A stretch of 64,000 nucleotides of DNA, taken from Romanomermis culicivorax (Eukaryota > Nematoda > Enoplea > Mermithida > Mermithidae). The notes under the pieces were generated by a model that worked only from the letters and a program-made list of their open reading frames with translations, did not search any database and had not been told where the DNA came from. The DNA lies in assembly GCA_963922205.1 (NCBI GenBank), contig CAWUHX010000233.1, positions 248,001 through 312,000 on the forward strand. The letters are read 5' to 3'. Positions 1-13,788 of the stretch are shown one piece after another; the stretch's first letter is position 1; every line of letters starts with the position of its first letter. A program made the position numbers and the translations under genes.

Positions 1-590
1 TCTCTCAATTTTTTCCCTCGATGATTGGAATTTTTTAAACGTTTGCAATCTGAACTTTTGCGTTTATTGAAGGTGGAAATTGAAGACATTACTCTAGAAC
101 GCGATTTCAAAACATTTGTTCACGAATTATCTGTTGGAGAGATTTATTTTTCAGCGTTTTAGAATACAAAATCCCAAAAATTTTTCCGGCGCTTCGCGCC
201 GGAATGGAAGGTAAATTACGCTTCATCAGTCTGATTTTAATTTTATTTCCCAACGTTAATGAAGGTTCATTTTCCAGCGTTTTAGAAAGTGAAAATCAAA
301 AAATTTTTCCGGCGTTCCGCGCTGGACCATTCTATAGAACACCAATATATTCTTCATGACCTCATTTTGACTAACATAACCAGAATTTTCTCAATTTTTT
401 TCCTCATTTTTGCAGGTTTCTGACTACAAATACAACAAAATGCTTGGGTATGCTCCTAAAATGCATAAAAAAGCAACCGTAGCCACATTATAAGCGTTTT
501 TAAAAATGTGGAAAATTTTTGGAAAATGAGGAAAAAAATTTTGGTTCCGGTTCTCATGTGGAAAAAATCTTCGAGGAAAAAAAACGATGA
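1..590 (+). repeat. Dispersed repeat R1, copy 1 (cut by window edge)
   Basis: This stretch is repeated in inverted orientation at about 41140-41812 and, more diverged, in direct orientation at about 43615-44090. Shared landmarks include the segment around 40-110 (TTTGCGTTTATTGAAGGTGG), the CAGCGTTTTAGAA words, and GC-rich stem-loops at 186-202 and (imperfect) 309-325. No protein-coding capacity is seen. It is probably a non-autonomous mobile element, but termini cannot be fixed because the left end lies outside the window. Confidence 0.75.
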
Positions 591-633
591 TGCACACAGT
601 ATATCCGTGTGAGATCAACATTTCTGGGGCTAT

Positions 634-826
634 TCAGTGAAAAAATCTAGTCCGCCCCCCCCCCATGAAAAAATCCTGCGCACGGCCCTGGTAGTACATA
701 TACTTATTGAAAGATCCGGATCCGCTGAACCAAATTTTTTTGGATCCGGATCCACTGGACCAAATTTTCCAATATCCGGATCCAGATCTGCTGTCGCCAA
801 AAAAGTTGATCCGGCTCATCCCTAGT
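634..826. repeat. GGATCC-rich repeat with hAT-like end motifs
   Basis: Three blocks of the double word GGATCCGGATCC or a variant sit at about 713-790. The left part carries a C-run and the sequence CGCACGGCCCTGG, and the right end reads GGCTCATCCCTAG; both resemble the ends of hAT-type elements read from inside. Boundaries and target duplication are not resolved. The short ORFs crossing it on both strands are by-products of the repeat. Confidence 0.35.
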
Positions 827-2208
827 TGTTACTCGACTATTGAATTAGAATATAAAACATTTATTGATAAGAGGAAAATATGCTGACAGCAGCAGCTCAG
901 CAGGGTTGTCAGGTCACAGATTATGATTATTATAGGCAGAAGATAGGGCTTGACGTTCTGAAGTACATAAGAATCTATATTTTCGACCTAGAACATCAAA
1001 ACTTTCTTACCATTTTCATAAACAAGAAGTAAATGCTAAAGAGGCTCATTTTCGAGTGTTCTAGATTATCGAAATTTGTACTTTTTCTCTTTCGTTTCGG
1101 AGGGAATAATAATTCCCAATTCAGTTTGTAATCTTTCATTTTGCCTGATTACAGAGACGTTTTTCAGCAAATTTCTAGACAATCGAGCTTTTTTAGTTCA
1201 GTTTTTCTGCAAATATTGGTTTTCTATTCATTTCTGATCAAATATACACTGACTGGAGGAGCATTAGATGTTCAGAAAGCATCAATAAAACGAGGGGGAA
1301 AATGACTGAGTGAATATGGAAAAGAAAATTTTGACCTCTATCCCATTCTAAAATGGTGCGAAAAACATAGTCTTGTCATCGTTTTCTCCACCCACAAAAT
1401 CATAAAATACGTTTTTTAAGAATATAATGCTGACGTCAGTCATCAATGATAAATCATATTGTAAAACTACTGATTTTGAGGGCTGTTTTTGATAGAAATG
1501 AAGGGAAAATTGAATTTTTTCAACCAAAATGTTATCTTTGCAACTGCAAACAGACTTTTTTTGCACTCAGCACCCAAATTTCGGGTCAAATAAGGGCAAC
1601 TTGAACCTGACCACTCTTTTTGGCTAGGTTATGTTTCCTGCACGGATTTCAATTCGTTTATAATTTTTCTATATTGTTCATGTGGGTGATTGGAAAATTT
1701 CATTTTAGGTAATGCTTATAACTTTTAATTGTCAACACATTACGGATAAATGTTTGATCTTGCATTGCTTTTTGATGTATTTAATGAGCAAGATTTTTCT
1801 TATTTTCCCAAAATCTTTTTACGATCTTTAAAAAAATTTTGAGTTTTGAGTGATTAAAACATTTTTAGTTCACGTAGAAATACTTGCTGGTTGAAGAACC
1901 AAAATTTGTGGTTGCTTACCTAGTTTTTGAACTGCAGTTTGCCCGATTGAAAATGCATTTAATTCACTGAAAAATTAAACCTTCTGTCTTGGAAATAAAA
2001 CTTGAAACGATTCATTTTGTAGCATTCTAGAATATCAAAAATTTTCAGGCCTACACGCCAAATTAGTTTACTCATATCAACCATTTCATTTTCTCTGTAA
2101 AACTGAAAAATTGGGTTTTAAAGGCCTAAATCCGACGCGAATCGAATGAAATACAACAAAAATAGCTCATGCTGGTTTTTCCGATAAAATTGAGCTTAAA
2201 ATAAAATA
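827..2208. other. AT-rich sequence, no gene seen
   Basis: I find no reading frame with family resemblance, no tRNA and no clear tandem repeat. The longest ORF (1348-1566, minus, 72 aa) is low-complexity and unconvincing. Confidence 0.5.
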
Positions 2209-2288
2209 ATTTCGATTTTTCTCTACCCCCCCCCCTTCAAATTTCGGATTTACTCCCCCCCTAACTGGTCGGAGGTCTTACAGGTATG
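2209..2288 (+). mobile_element. MITE family A, 3' end fragment
   Basis: The C-runs, the core AATTTCGGATTTAC and the terminal AACTGGTCGGAGGTC...TTACAGGTATG match the right end of the complete family A elements at 39686-39918 and 43243-43451. Only the right half is present, so this is a truncated copy. Confidence 0.7.
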
Positions 2289-2694
2289 CAAGTTGCACTT
2301 TGCAACCTGGCCTGTGCAAAAAAACCCTGACTGCAAATATCATTAATGTCAATCTGGCGAATGTAAAAACTGTGATCCTTGTTTTACTACAGATCATAGG
2401 CAGGAGAAAAGTTAAACTACCACAATCGACTCACAAATCACAACAGAAGTAAAGTATAATCCAAAAAATAGTAGTGCTAAAATAAACGACGAATGAGCAG
2501 GCTTTCAGAGGTTACCAAACTCTAATTGGCTGATCTTTGGATCATGAATAATTCAATCAGTCAATTAGTGTTTCAAACCACAATCTAGCCACTACTTGGA
2601 AAAAATCTGACGAATAACAAACTGTAATCGAACATACCATACTAATCCCGATACAAATGAAAATTAAAATTATCTAATTTGAAAAAATTAGCTC
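2289..2694. other. AT-rich spacer, nothing recognised
   Basis: Unique-looking AT-rich sequence without a convincing ORF, RNA gene or repeat. Confidence 0.5.
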
Positions 2695-2756
2695 ATGACA
2701 CGTAATGGGTAAACGCGTTGCCATCGTAACCATCGCCAAACAGTGTCGAAAAATAA

Positions 2757-2828
2757 TGCTCGACCGGGATTCAAACCTGGGTCTCTGTGACTATAGTGCA
2801 GCGTTCTTCCGATTGAACTACCGAGCCA
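2757..2828 (-). tRNA. tRNA-like sequence, copy 1 (pseudogene or SINE head)
   Basis: Read on the minus strand it has an A-box-like TAGTTCAATCGG, a loop CTATAGT and a B-box-like GGTTTGAATCC in the right order and spacing over about 72 nt. The anticodon stem has mismatches and the implied anticodon (AUA) is unusual. I take it as a tRNA-derived sequence, not a working tRNA. Confidence 0.45.
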
Positions 2829-3026
2829 GTGTTGCGATAGTTAGGAAGGGGTGATGTACAGCCGTGCGACACCTGACATTCCCCCCTTGAAAGAAGGACG
2901 ACCTCGTCCATTGAAGATGCAGGTTCTGCGGCCCACCAATGTGGGACCAATCCAAGCCTCGCCATGACATGTAATGGGTAAACGCATTGCCATCGTAACC
3001 ATCGCCAAACGCTGTTCGAAAAATAA

Positions 3027-3098
3027 TGGTCGACCGGAATTCGAACTGGGGTCTCTGTGACTATAGTGCAGCGTTCTTCCGATTGAACTACTGAGCCA
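3027..3098 (-). tRNA. tRNA-like sequence, copy 2 (pseudogene or SINE head)
   Basis: Near copy of the segment 270 bp upstream, same length and same CTATAGT loop, with changes in the T-arm (AGTTCGAATTCC on the minus strand). The loss of T-arm pairing makes it less tRNA-like than copy 1. Confidence 0.4.
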
Positions 3099-3145
3099 GT
3101 GTTGCGATTGTTTGGAAAGGGTACAGCCGTGCGACACGTGACACA

Positions 3146-3640
3146 TTCATTATCTGACTTTTGATTTATTTATCTATGTTTGTCTCCATTATCATCTCTG
3201 TGTAAGGAAACTAATGTTTACACTGATTACTCTACTTCTATTTAGATGAGATCATAGTTGTAAGAGCTCAGGTTGGGGAGGGGGGTAAATTTCAAAATTC
3301 ACAGGGGGTATACCTGTCTCAGGTTGGGGGGGAGCCCCACCCCTCAATCTGGTCGATCTCTATATCCAAATGTCGGACTTTTTTGTAGAGTATCCACTTG
3401 TATATCATCATGGATCTTGAAATTACATTAGAGTGCCCCTCCGGGCAGAAGTCCGTTCGCGTTCGAATTCGAATTGATATATTGCCTAACCATGTTGACG
3501 AGGTGGCTGATTTAGCCACCCCCCCCCCCCCATCAAAAGCCTTTCATGCTGCCGGGCAGCCTACCATTCAAGTAACTTCTATCTGAGATAGCTAAGACAG
3601 AAATGCATTTTAAAGCTGTTTTTTTCTGCACTTCTATCCA
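3146..3640. other. AT-rich spacer with old G/C-run repeat traces
   Basis: About 3270-3530 has G- and C-runs with words such as CTGGTCG and ACCTGTCTCAGG that look like heavily diverged family A MITE sequence. No gene is seen; the 62-66 aa ORFs on both strands come from this repeat. Confidence 0.4.
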
Positions 3641-3645
3641 GTGTT

Positions 3646-4292
3646 TTTTTTGTATGGCACAAAGATTTTTGGTCGCGTACAAAGATTTTTTGACGATCTT
3701 TGTACAATGTACAAAGATTTTTCCAAGATTTTTTTACTGATGATAAGGTAAAAATATTGTTTTAATGGAATAAATTTTATACCTCGTCTTCATTTTTGCT
3801 TCTAAGTTCCGATTTCTAGCTGTATTTTGCTTCCTATCTATTCAAAAATGATATGTATTCGTTGTATGATTGATTGCAAATTCATAACACTGCTCGTTTG
3901 AGATAGTCTTCTCTATGAGTGAATGTGGTCTCTATAATATAGGGTTGCCAGCGAAAAAAAATCCATCGCAAAGAAATGTCCCAGAATTTGCAAAGTGATT
4001 CGGAAGAATCTGATTTGGATGACGAGCGAGCTTCTGAATTTTTGAATTGTCTGACTTGAAATGCCATAAATTTTCGCGATTTAAACATGTTGATGGAAGT
4101 AAATTTTTAAAACTTATAAACTTCATTCTTTTTACATGCACTTATGCTCAAATTCTTTGATAATTTTCATGAGAATTTTTAAGCTCTTTGCGCGTGCTGG
4201 TAATATTAAACTGTACAAACAAAAAATCTTGCGTAGAAAAATTTTTTTTTTGATCTTTGTACACGTACAAAGAGGCTCATACAAAAAAAAAT
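3646..4292. mobile_element. Possible inverted-repeat element (GTACAAAGAT ends)
   Basis: The left part contains TTTTTTTTGTATGGC, CGTACAAAGATTTTTT and the palindrome ATCTTTGTACAATGTACAAAGAT. The right part contains GATCTTTGTACACGTACAAAG followed by CATACAAAAAAAAATC, which is the left end in inverse complement. No coding capacity and no clear target duplication, so this is a candidate foldback or MITE only. Confidence 0.4.
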
Positions 4293-4791
4293 CAGATAAT
4301 TAGTTGAAAAGCTTAAACTACTTTGTTGACAGATCTTCCTGAGTTATCTCAGATAGTCAGTTGAAAAGCTGAGGTAGTTTTTGATGCGATTTCTTGATAA
4401 ACATCTGACAATGGAACATTTTGAGGTGTAAATTCCAAATAAAAGTGTCATAGTTCATTGGAGATGTATTATTCTCCTAATCATTCTAGTAACAAGTATT
4501 CTTCCCTGTGGGCCCTGATTATGGAGAAAAAATTTGACAAAGGTGCTAATTTTGCGGGCAAAAAATGCATGTTTCTCATGACATTTCTCTGCAACAAGGG
4601 CCCACGGGGAAAATGCTTATCATTATGGTAATCAGGACGCTAAGACCTATCTAATCAAGCCTAACACGTTCTGTTTTGGAATTTCCACCTGGAAAGGTTC
4701 CCCAGTGAGATTTCTTTGCTCTTATCTCAGATAATCAGCAGAGGAGCTGAGATAACTGATAATATAAAAATCACAAATTAATACTTTTCAG
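4293..4791. other. AT-rich spacer with short inverted repeats
   Basis: It holds an inverted pair (TTCCCTGTGGGCCC near 4503, GGGCCCACGGGGAA near 4599) and two segments containing TTATCTCAGATA at about 4343 and 4724 with GAGCTGAGATAAC near 4744. These look like remains of a foldback element. No gene is seen. Confidence 0.4.
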
Positions 4792-5059
4792 TCGTCCACG
4801 GAACTTCGACAACAATGACATAGTGGCTTATTTTGCCGCTCTTCGAAATCAACAATTCCGCACCGGAACTCGCAACCAATGCGGAATCTGCGGCCAGGAC
4901 TTGCAATGCACCTTGAATCAAATGACCACCTACGATCATGCTCGCTTCCACTGCCACAAGTGCATTCAAAAATTGTGCAAAGCTCGCAATGGCGGTGGAT
5001 ATGCTTATTTGGATGAAACTGACGGCAAGATCAAGCATTTCAATAAAAAAAAATTGTGA
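4792..5059 (+). CDS. Orphan terminal exon, small Cys/His-rich protein
   Basis: I do not recognise this protein. A pyrimidine-rich acceptor (ACTTTTCAG, ending 4791) is followed by an open frame of about 88 codons ending in TGA at 5057-5059. It contains CGICGQDLQC and then HARFHCHKCIQKLC, an arrangement of Cys and His pairs that could bind one zinc ion (treble-clef-like), followed by a Gly-rich GNGGGYAYLDE turn and a basic tail. Base content is higher in GC than the surroundings, as expected for coding DNA. No upstream exon or start codon could be assigned, so it is either the last exon of a gene whose 5' part is unrecognised or a decayed fragment. Confidence 0.4.
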
Positions 5060-6658
5060 AGCATTCCGAAAAATTTAGTTGCGCGTAAGTAAAGTTACTT
5101 GTAAAGTTCTCGAGTCTGATTCCAAATGAAAGTAGCCCATATAATCTGTGCTAAATATCTAAGAACGAGATTTTGTGCAGATTTTTTTTACACTTTCGCC
5201 TTTGGGTCCACTTTTCTCGGGATTTGAGCGGTAAAATTTTTTCAAATTTTTGGAATAGGTTTGGCTCGAAGAGTAAAATTTTTTGGTACCTACAGTATAC
5301 CTCTATCCTGCAAATCGCAACTTTGGAACTCTATAGCTCCGCGAGTTTTTGTCATTGGAACTCGAAACCAAGTCCATTGGATAGAGCTCGGCGAGATCCA
5401 TACAGACGGTGAAAAAAATTTCGACTACAGTATACCCTGTACAAAGTATAGGCCCGAAAATGATTCTCAAATCGCAGACGTTCGAAAAATCTAAAAATTT
5501 AATATGTTGTTGAGGATGCTCCCTTGACCTATTTAAGCTATCGCCATATGGTCCAACCCCTATTCGTTCTCCACCTATTAAGCGTTGAAGTTTGCTGACC
5601 TACGTCCCCTATGCGATTTTCAGGTACGCGTCGTCTAAAGTTGGTTCAGTGTCGTTCAGGTAGAGTTTGGCGAGGGCTATCAGAATATCAAAGAATTTTT
5701 TCGAAAAAATTAAAATTGAGTGTAAACGGGTGTAAAATGTGTTTTGTAAAATCACGTTTGTCCAAATTGCAAAAAAAATGATAATTAATTTTTTTTAATT
5801 TTTTGATATGTTGTAGCGCTCATCGAGACGTACACATTCCATATTCGCTTATATTCGGGAATTCGCTATTTCGCGTCACAATGCAAAAAATACGAAAAAA
5901 ATGAAATTCCCTCAATATTAGTGTAAAGTTTACAACTTTTTACGAATAGCATCTCTGACACTTGGAATACAACACGTCAAACTCCCAAGTCATTTGAAGA
6001 AAAAATTCATTGAGATACACATAGTCAAAGTTGGTCCAAAACGACTTTTTTCCGAAGTGTAAAGTGAAATGTCATTTTGTGAAATTTGTTTTTGCACATT
6101 CAAAGAGCTCTAGAACAGGAGTAGAAAACATTTTAGATTTTCAAAATTGAGCCAAAATTGACCGAGTTATTAGATTTTGGAACTTTGTGTGTTTAAGCAT
6201 AGGATGTTAAATTTCGCAATTTTACAATAATCAATTCCCAGACATTGGACGATATTTGGACATTGAAATTTCAGTTATGATCATCATTTGCGATAAGCTT
6301 TAATTTAGAATTAGTCCGGAATTTGATGCAGTGCTGTATCATACCATATAAGCAAAAGCTTTCGCAATCCACTATACCCACATGTTATAACCTCAAATCT
6401 TTGAATAGTGACTATTCCTTCAAAAATTGAGATTTTTGAAAACGGAAAAAAGATTTGAGCTTGCATTGAAGTCCTCTATTTAATCTATAGAGAAAAATTG
6501 TAATATGGTGTAAAGCTACAGTAATCCTACAAAATGCTAAAAATATGCTCTTTACACTCAACTATCAAAATTCCTACTTTTTCCTTATATAGTTTTTCAA
6601 AGGACAGGTGTCCTTTAAAAAAAAATTTTGTGTAGTCGAGATATGATAAACCTTACAG
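5060..6658. other. AT-rich, no gene recognised
   Basis: Several ORFs of 77-79 aa occur but none has family resemblance. The GTGTAAAG word typical of this genome's introns begins to appear here (for example near 5700, 5930, 6060 and 6510), so this may be intron of a plus-strand gene ending at 7152. Confidence 0.4.
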
Positions 6659-7152
6659 TTGCGAAAAACAAGCTCTGGCGCAGCTTAAAATGCAGGCCGA
6701 AGGCCTGCTTTCCCTTCAATCCGCTCCACTGAACTCGAGTGGAAATGGACGAAAAGTGAAAGATGAAGAGAAAGAAGATGAAAAAAATAAGAAAGACGAA
6801 GAGAAAAAGGCTGGTCTGTAAACTAGAGATCTGATCAATTATCTTTAAAATCGGTTTTTATTTAGCCAAAATCACCAATTACAAGGTCGACGTCTCGACC
6901 ATCCAAGTCTTGGACATTCCAAGAAAAGTGAGGACAGTTGTGGAAGCTATTGCAAATCGGCAACCTTTGCCATCTCGGGCTCAAAAACCTGACGAAAACA
7001 AAGAAAATGGTGCTAATGAAGACGAAGGAGATGTTGTCCCGCACCCGTCAGCCAAAAAATGCCGTTGTATTCAAGAAGACAGTGAACCTGATCAAATAGA
7101 AGAGGAAGATGAACAGGGAGACAGCGGGAATCAGTCTTTCTTTAGTGTATAA
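6659..7152 (+). CDS. Two 3' exons of an unknown acidic protein with a KEN motif
   Basis: Not recognised. Exon one (6659 to about 6821) follows an acceptor CCTTACAG and encodes a helical start (EKQALAQLKMQAEGLL) and a Lys/Glu-rich stretch. A 45-nt gap with donor GTCTGT and acceptor TTTATTTAG keeps the frame into exon two (6866-7152), which reads KITNYKVDVSTIQVLDIP, a Ser/Pro linker, DENKENGANEDEG and an acidic tail to TAA. KEN flanked by acidic residues is the form of an APC/C degron, but this is only a motif. Start codon and upstream exons are not identified. The acidic tail and basic KKCRC patch suggest a nuclear protein; that is inference. Confidence 0.45.
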
Positions 7153-9705
7153 AATTTGTTATTTATTTGTAATGACTTATTTTACTTTGTAAAATTATGT
7201 GAATGTAACGTTTTTTTATTAAATTTTTTTGACATTCCGGTGAGTGTGAAAAACTTTCCTTTATCTTACTTTTCCCTTCTTTCTTTTTCCTTGTTTCTTT
7301 GTTTCTGACTTCCTTTCTTTTTTTTACTCTTTTGCATAAAATTTGTGGAAAAGAGCCAAGTCTTTTTTAAAAATGTGAGCAGCCGGTTCCAAGAAAGTGT
7401 CTCTCGATTTTTGCTCTCTTTTGGCTTGCCCATTAAGCAGAAAAATTGTTTTTTTTTATTTAGCATTGGAGATCCAAAAATTGACATTTTTGTTCAAAAT
7501 GGAGCGCCGAAAACACAGTAAAATGACATTTTCCATGGAGAAGGGGTCATTAATACCAAAAAATTATCTCAGGAACGGAGACAATAAAGAAAATAAACCA
7601 AGTTTTTTGGACCAAAACTTCGCAAATCACTTCAAAAAGTAGTGTTCATTACAAAAATTTTGTCAAAAAATTCAAAAATTCGAAAAATATTTTCGAAGAA
7701 TTTTAAACAAAAAAATGAAAATTCAATTTTAAACAACCTGGAGGAAACTTGAAATTTTCAAAAAAATCAGTAGAATGTTTTGAAATTTGAAAAAAATTTC
7801 TCAATTTTGAAAAATTCAAAATTAAAAAAAAATTGGAGGAATTTGGAATTGGAAAAAACTTCTAGAAAATTTTTTAAATAAAAAAACAAAACTAAGCTTT
7901 AAGCGTCTCGAAATTTTTAACCAAATTTGAGAATTTTTGTAAATTCTAAAAAACTTTGGAGAAAATTTTGGAATTTTAATAGAATTTGGGGACAAAATCC
8001 AAAAAAAATTACAAACAAAATTTTCTAAAGTGGAAAAACTATAATTTTGAACAATTTCAGGACAAATGTTAGAATTTCGAATTTTTTTTTAAGTTTGGAA
8101 AAAGAATTCTAAAATATAAAAAAAAATTAAAAAAACGTCAAGTTTAATTTGAAAAAATTTAAATCCACAGAAAGCTGGGAAAAATTTTTTTGTATTCAAA
8201 AAAAGAAAAATCAAATTTAAAAAAATTTGGGAAAAAAGTTGAAATTTGAAAAAAAATTTGAAAAAAAGATATTATTTCCGAGCTTCAAACAGATTATCGG
8301 AAATGTTGGATTAGAAAGAAATTGATGGAAAAATTTAAAAATTTGCGAAAAAAAACCAAATAGAAATTTTTAGCAAGAGATTTTGAGCAGCTGAGAAAAT
8401 TTGAAAAAACTCTTCAAAAACTTGAGAGACAAAAATGTACAACTTCGAAATTTTTTTAATGTTTTAAACAAACTCCAGAAAAATGTTTAAATTTCAAAGA
8501 AATTGAGAAAAAATCAAAAGTTTTGAAAAACTTTCAAACAAATTTTAAAATTTTGAATGGAAATTATAGAATTTTAAGAAATTTGAGAAAATAAAGTTTT
8601 AAAAAATTCGGGACGAATTTAGAAATTTTTTGAAAAAATATCAGAAACTAAAAAATTCTGAATTTTGAAGAAAATTCTAAAATTTTCATCGAAAAGATTT
8701 ATATAAAGTTGAATTTTAAACTAAGTTTCCATCAAATTTTGATGAAGCAATGTAAGAAAAATTTCAAAAAAATGGTAAAAATTCGATTTTCTTCCAATTT
8801 AGAAAAATTTACAATTGTAAAATTGAAAAGCAACCTCAAACTTTTTACGTGGAAAATTTAAAATTTTGAAACTTTTCAAACTGTAAGAAAATCTCGAAAT
8901 TATGAATAGAACAAAAAACTTGAAAAAAATGAAATGCAGAGAAACCTGGAAAGAATTTTTGGGATTTGAAAAAATAAAAATTAACTTTGAAAAAAAGTTT
9001 GAATTTTAAAAAAGTTGAAAAAAAATGTTCCAGAGCTTAAAACAGATTATCGGAGAATGTTGGATTAAAAAAAAATTGCTAAAAAATTTGAAAATTTAAA
9101 AAAAACAAATATTTTTCGCAAGAAATTTTGAGAAGATGAGGAAATTCGAAAAACTTGAAGGAAAAAACTTTCAAAAATTTTTAACGTTTTAAAAAATTTC
9201 GAAATTTAAAAAAAAATTGGAGAAAATCATAAGTTGAGAAATTCGGAAGACAAATTTTTGAACATGAAAATTTTAGAATTTGAACAAAATGCAGATTTTC
9301 GAAGAAAATAAGAAAAATTCTAGAATTTTCATGACGAAAAAGTAAAGTTTTGAAAAGTTTCTAAAAAAATTCGGAATTCTAGAAAAATTATTTTTTTTTC
9401 CGGAAATTTTGAATAAACGTTAATCCTGAACAATTTGGAAAAAAGTTGAAATTTTTGAAAAAATTCGAAGAATGTCTCGTAAAAAGAGTCTAGGCAAAAA
9501 TACAAATAAAGTTTTGAAAGTTGAGAAAAACCAAAATCTTAAACAATTTGAGAAAAATTCAAAAAACACTCCAAGTTTTCATGTGAAAAATCCAAAATTT
9601 TAAGGGAATTCTAAATCTTACCAAAATTTGAAAAAACTGTAGAAAATGTCAGACTAACGAAAACTAAAGAAAGGCAATAAAATTTGGATATGTTATCAAA
9701 AATTT
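7153..9705. other. Very AT-rich low-complexity DNA, no gene
   Basis: About 2.5 kb of degenerate GAAAAATTTTGAAAATTT-type sequence. A segment near 8277-8350 recurs near 9034-9080 (CAGATTATCGGA...ATGTTGGATTA), pointing to a duplicated block of several hundred bp. ORFs here are short and without family features. Confidence 0.55.
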
Positions 9706-9710
9706 GTAAA

Positions 9711-9716
9711 TTTATT
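9711..9716 (-). terminator. Polyadenylation signal AATAAA of histone H3.3
   Basis: On the minus strand AATAAA lies 192 nt after the H3.3 stop codon. A polyadenylated 3' end fits a replication-independent H3.3 gene; no histone stem-loop is seen after the stop. Confidence 0.6.
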
Positions 9717-9827
9717 GGATTTTGAACATTCAACTTTACACAACTACTCTTTACTCGGACAAAACAAAACTTAGGTTTACATTCGCGACGAAAATGTTAA
9801 TATTTACACACTTTTACTAAATAATTA

Positions 9828-13788
<3,961 letters not shown>

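Larger units (their letters stand above)
2695..3145 (-). repeat. Tandem pair of about 180-bp tRNA-derived (SINE-like) units
   Basis: Two units about 270 bp apart share flanks as well as the tRNA-like core: GTAATGGGTAAACGC, then CATCGTAACCATCGCCAAAC, then the tRNA-like segment, then GTACAGCCGTGCGACAC. The duplication therefore includes flanking DNA, which suggests a SINE-like unit or a local duplication rather than two independent tRNA genes. The short ORFs across it are translations of the repeat. Confidence 0.6.

Noticed and set aside
6999-7020. KEN motif as evidence for a securin or other mitotic regulator
   Set aside because: A three-residue motif alone is not diagnostic and no other securin, sororin or geminin feature is present.
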